Below are positions 60,328 through 64,000 of a stretch of DNA of 64,000 nucleotides, in pieces. The stretch lies in NCBI GenBank assembly GCA_945643635.1, contig CALZFC010000021.1, forward strand, positions 3,769,001 through 3,833,000, written 5' to 3'. Source of the stretch: Allodiplogaster sudhausi (lineage: Eukaryota > Nematoda > Chromadorea > Rhabditida > Diplogasteridae). The number at the start of each line of letters is the position of its first letter. Position 1 is the stretch's first letter. The notes beneath the pieces are model-generated. The model made no database searches, was not told where the DNA came from, and saw only the letters and a list, made by a program, of their open reading frames with translations. A program made the position numbers and the translations under genes.

Positions 60328-60935
60328 ATGGAGCGTGCCTTCCGCACAACATTCAGCATTGCGAGCGAGGCAATGCGGACACTTCCGCGCCTCTCTCAGG
60401 TGTCTTCTGCACAGTTCAGTTGCATCAGCAGAGACATCAACATGGAATAACACATAATTTTATTGTTTTAGCACATCAAAATACCCTTTTATTGATCGCT
60501 TTCAGTCATCATCTTCTGTTACTCAAATAGTGCGGCAAGAGTACAGAATAGATGCGCGGCCGCCACAGTACCGCGGCAGCTATTTTAAGGTCAGATTTAA
60601 TCTTTACAATTATCTGTGAACAATTATAATGTGTGGACAATGTTCCGAGTTCTTTTTGCGTGTGTACACAGAACAATAGTAGCTAATGGGCGCCTTTTTT
60701 CTACTTTTCTTTTTTAATAGTTCAACTTTTTTAAAATTTCCATCTGACATCAAGAACATTGTGACTTACTATCTAGAAGAAAGAATTGTAGCTAATAGGC
60801 AGACAAACTACTGTTAAGATATTCGCGATGTTCACTGCCTCTCTCAGTCTTGGCAGCTACATTGCCAAGGAGGGCGCCTCATACTTGGAAGAGAACGAGA
60901 TCTTCGTCCCCGCCGACGAAGACGAAGACGACTAG
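60328..60935 (+). CDS. emre-1: EMRE, essential MCU regulator of the mitochondrial calcium uniporter
   Basis: Three exons in phase, 60328-60399, 60506-60589 and 60819-60935, give a 90-residue protein. The N-terminus is rich in Arg, Ser and Thr without acids (MERAFRTTFSIASEAMRTLP), as expected of a mitochondrial presequence. One hydrophobic segment (IFAMFTASLSLGSYIA) is followed by the family signature LEENEIFVPADEDEDD, closely matching the LLEEHDIFVPEDDD... tail of animal EMRE/SMDT1. In metazoans this inner-membrane protein bridges the MCU pore to the MICU gatekeepers and is needed for channel opening; the acidic tail contacts MICU1. Length and architecture fit the family. The exon 3 acceptor (gttaag) is non-pyrimidine and was chosen because it supplies the start of the transmembrane segment in frame. 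Confidence 0.9.
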
Positions 60936-61556
60936 GGATGTAGTCACTAATACACAATCTTCGCTTTGTATAAAAACTGTCTAAGCGACGTATCCGGGTA
61001 CTATCCTCGACGACTTCTATAGCTTCTATTTATTGATTAGCATATGTATGAGCCCGAGAGAAGTGAGCTTTCTATTAGGACACGCTATATTTTATCATAA
61101 TTTTATGCAATAATAGAAAACGTTGCAAAAAAAAATTGAGGAAACTATCATAAATAGAAGATAGTATGTGATTGGGTGACATGTGGTAAAACGTAAAGAG
61201 GAAAGTAGGCAATCAGTGGAATGTGTGCTGCAACTGTTTTTTTTTTGCTGGAAGAAGTGTTTCTAAAAGAACATATCAAACAAGAAGAACGAAGCATACA
61301 ATAATAATTTAGATTCGGATATTGGCGCGATAAAATGCAAGAAGGACATTAAATGCGCGTTATACGAAAACGATACAATCAGTGAGCACAACGTTACCTT
61401 ACGCAGCCATCTACACGTTACCTTATCACAAAGCATGTGTTGACCAACCAGTTGGCCAATTTCAAGCGGCTTAAAATTATCCTTACTTTCCTGAGATTCC
61501 AAGAGATCTTGATGTTAGAGAGCATGACCGCCCCTTGTCGCCTATGCAACCGACTA
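60936..61556. other. Convergent intergenic spacer
   Basis: The AT-rich 3' flanks of EMRE (plus) and the partial gene downstream (minus). A poly-T run lies at 61233-61242. No canonical AATAAA close to the EMRE stop and no coding block were recognised. Confidence 0.55.
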
Positions 61557-61762
61557 TTACTTCTCTTCGAGGGTGTTCGCCTCGTGCTGTGCCCTGTACT
61601 TCATCTCAGAATAGATGGACGGCCGTAGCAGCTGCCGCGGCGTCTGTGGTCCGTCCGCGTCCTCTTCGGTGGCGCTGAGTCGCTGCGATGGCGCGGCCGC
61701 GCTCCGCCTCGCTTGCTCCTCCATGGCTCGTCGATCCGTCTCATGCTCCTTCCAGAACTCGG
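61557..61762 (-). CDS. Terminal exon of an unrecognised gene running out of the window
   Basis: An acceptor (gactgcag) precedes a GC-rich open block of 206 bases ending in TAA at 61557-61559. It encodes about 68 residues that are highly charged and rich in Glu, Ala and Arg: FWKEHETDRRAMEEQARRS, then SATEEDADGPQTPRQLL and a tail YRAQHEANTLEEK. The exon is entered in phase 1, so at least one upstream exon lies to the right, beyond or behind foldback element 3. The family is not recognisable from this piece; predicted helical and soluble. Confidence 0.6.
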
Positions 61763-61939
61763 CTGCAGTCACAGCACCAGTTATAGGGGTAAGAAACGCA
61801 ACCGTAATCTATTTCAATATTTCCCAGCCACTGTAGTCGCGTCTCTCTCTCAATCGCATGCTCTTTGTGTCAAACAAAAAAGTACAAAGCCAATATTGAT
61901 TTTTGGCTCATCTAAAGTTTAATTGAACAATATTTACTC

Positions 61940-64000
61940 TTAAGAGAGCCTCTCTGTATGCCTCCAGTAGGGCGTGCCCCAGATCCAGACGTTGGATTTC
62001 GAATGTGAAAACATAGTCGGGCATGGTACTGGGCCCCAGTAACAATATTAAATGGCAAAAAATTTTTTTCAAAAAATATTTTTCCGTGAACAGGTAAAAG
62101 TATTGATAATTTCTGAATTGATGTATCTCGCTTCAAAGTCAATATTTTTCAATTTTCTTTTTTTTAACGGAATCAACGTTGCATTCTGAACAAAATCAGC
62201 CCAGATGTCTTTCAGTCAACTATTTTTTTCACAACGAAAACTTACTTTTAATATTTGAATTTGACGGGTAAGTACCTTATACTCATTTGTGTGTGGGTGT
62301 AATATCTCAAAATGTAGAGCATTAAAAACTGTATAACATATATTCTTTTCGCTTCGTGTGCACTACCCCTAAAGGGTGGAAAATAGGCTCAAATATGGCT
62401 ACCTCAGATATGTAGGATTCAAGGAATGCGTAAAAAGAAGTTAAATTCTTGTTGTAACATAAAATGAACCATTTCATTCGATTCAGCACGTGCTTCTTTT
62501 CAAAAAAGCTCCATATCAAAATTTCATAAAATTATCACCTTCCATGAAAAAAATGCATTTTTCGATTTTTCAGCCATTGTCAGAAAATGACCTAAAACTA
62601 TTCGAATCGCTGTATTTTCAATGTTTTCAGTGAGAACAGAATGCGGATAGTACTATTCAGTACGCGACAAAATTCTCTACAACATACATCCATGACATCT
62701 GGATAGGGCGTCCCTACCAATGACACTATCGATTTTCCTAAGGCGGTCGCGTTAAAACTAACAGATCCGCATTTTCCAACTTTTCGTGCAATCTTAATGT
62801 TTCTTACTCATCCAATGCATCATTCTGCTCCACGAAGCACACAAAGGTCAGAACCGATGTTTGTTTTACAGATCTCTCGTGGTAAAAGCCCGCAAAAGGG
62901 TTTGCACGCGCGCGGCTTCGAACCTGGGACCCATGACTTTCGACGTGCACAACCAATTGGCTAAAATGACGTTATAAAATTCATTTCTGGAAAATGACAA
63001 AACCAATCTTAAAGGTTGACCTATCAGCCGATAGCTATTTTTGCGCTCTATCGAAATAAATATATCCACCAAACAGTGTAAATTGACGGTAAGGTCAAAT
63101 AAGTGGCCAAAATATTCGAACCCAAAAAAGTAGATCAAAAAAGCTATTCATCATAACGTGATGTATGGGAAAGTTGTTCGTCTGAGCGAAAGCTATAGAA
63201 TGGCATATAACATGTGGGGACAAGTTCAATCCGCGAGCAATAACAGCCGCGAAAATTTCCCCCCAAAATATTGACTTTTCAACGGACTCTAGGGCACTTT
63301 TTCGGTACTCTTACTAATAGAGAGGACATTCTTTATCAGTCACTATTATCTATTCGGTTGGAGTACCGAAAAAGTGCCCTGAAGTCCTTTTAAAAGTAAG
63401 TTTGTTGGTGATACATTACCGCGGCCTTTATTGCTCGCGGATTGAACTTATCCCCACATGTTATATGGCATTCTATAGCTTTCGCTCAGACGAACAACTT
63501 TCCCATACATCACGTTATGATGAATAGCTTTTTTGGTCTACTTTTTTGGGTTCGAATATTTTGGCCACTTATTTGACCTTACCGTCAATTTACACTGTTT
63601 GGCGGATATATTTATTTCGATAGAGCGCAAAAATAGCTATCGGCTGATAGGTCAACCTTTAAGATTGGTTTTGTCATTTTCCAGAAATGAAATTTATAAC
63701 GTCATTTTAGCCAATTAGTTGTGCACGTCGAAAGTCATGGGTCCCAGGTTCGAAGCCGCGCGCGTGCAAACCCTTTTGCGGGCTTTTACCACGAGAGATC
63801 TGTAAAACAAACATCGGTTCTGACCTTTGTGTGCTTCGTGGAGCAGAATGATGCATTGGATGAGTAAGAAACATTAAGATTGCACGAAAAGTTGGAAAAT
63901 GCGGATCTGTTAGTTTTAACGCGACCGCCTTAGGAAAATCGATAGTGTCATTGGTAGGGACGCCCTATCCAGATGTCATGGATGTATGTTGTAGAGAATT
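61940..64000. mobile_element. Giant TTAA foldback element 3 (cut by window end)
   Basis: It begins TTAAGAGAGCCTCTCTGTA at 61940 and is homologous along its length to element 2. The fold centre is near 63336 (AGTACCGAAAAAGTGCCCT against its inverse), so the right arm would end near 64740, outside the window. Both arms carry the tRNA-like boxes (minus strand about 62905-62962, plus strand about 63709-63765), here with a consensus B box GGTTCGAAGCC and an A-box-like TAGCCAATTAG. It is about 10-15 percent diverged from element 2 by eye, including many small changes. It sits immediately upstream of the partial minus-strand exon, probably in its intron. Confidence 0.88.

Noticed and set aside
1..64000. 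CRISPR arrays, operons, ribosome binding sites or prophage
   Set aside because: Spliced genes throughout and no regularly spaced direct repeats; this is eukaryotic nuclear DNA.

Overview
This window looks like nuclear DNA from a nematode. Genes are split into many short exons (26-310 nt) by introns that run from tens of bases to several kb. The window carries two tandem cut-1-type cuticlins, a nematode hallmark, together with a nematode-style rsd-3/epsinR, an ephrin and two divergent Cys-loop receptor subunits. Exons were assembled by hand from splice signals, reading phase and protein-family conservation. Where every exon of a gene joined in phase I treat the model as strong. No database was searched.

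Layout, left to right: 1-2.0 kb, purine/pyrimidine microsatellites. 2.0-5.2 kb (+), an unrecognised single-pass membrane protein. 6.6-10.0 kb (+), a complete nine-exon tetraspanin. 12.66-16.66 kb (-), a GW182/TNRC6 miRNA-silencing scaffold with its 5' end unresolved. 18.69-22.21 kb (+), an epsinR/CLINT1 gene corresponding to nematode rsd-3, head-to-head with GW182. 24.1-25.2 kb (+), an ephrin. 26.15-26.62 kb, a palindromic Tc1/mariner-type MITE. 28.17-29.80 and 31.46-33.17 kb (+), the tandem cuticlins, each with a TATA box. 33.29-46.59 kb (-), a 21-exon PH-PTB docking protein of the DOK/IRS class whose introns carry two giant foldback elements. 48.36-53.63 kb (-), a 17-exon unrecognised gene with one in-frame TGA. 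54.43-56.92 (+) and 57.29-59.57 kb (-), a tail-to-tail pair of Cys-loop receptor subunits. 60.33-60.94 kb (+), EMRE, the essential regulator of the mitochondrial calcium uniporter. 61.56-61.76 kb (-), the last exon of a gene that leaves the window. 61.94-64.0 kb, a third foldback element cut by the window edge.

The genes are not an operon or a pathway. Possible functional groupings are GW182 beside rsd-3 (small-RNA silencing and systemic RNAi in worms), the cuticlin tandem (cuticle) and the receptor pair. The most unusual DNA is a family of 2.4-2.8 kb near-perfect inverted repeats with TTAA ends. Two of the three carry tRNA-like Pol III promoter boxes in both arms, and none shows a transposase. 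Other notable points are apparent gene-conversion patches between the cuticlins that include an intron, GC-AG introns shared by both cuticlins, and the lone TGA in an otherwise intact long gene.
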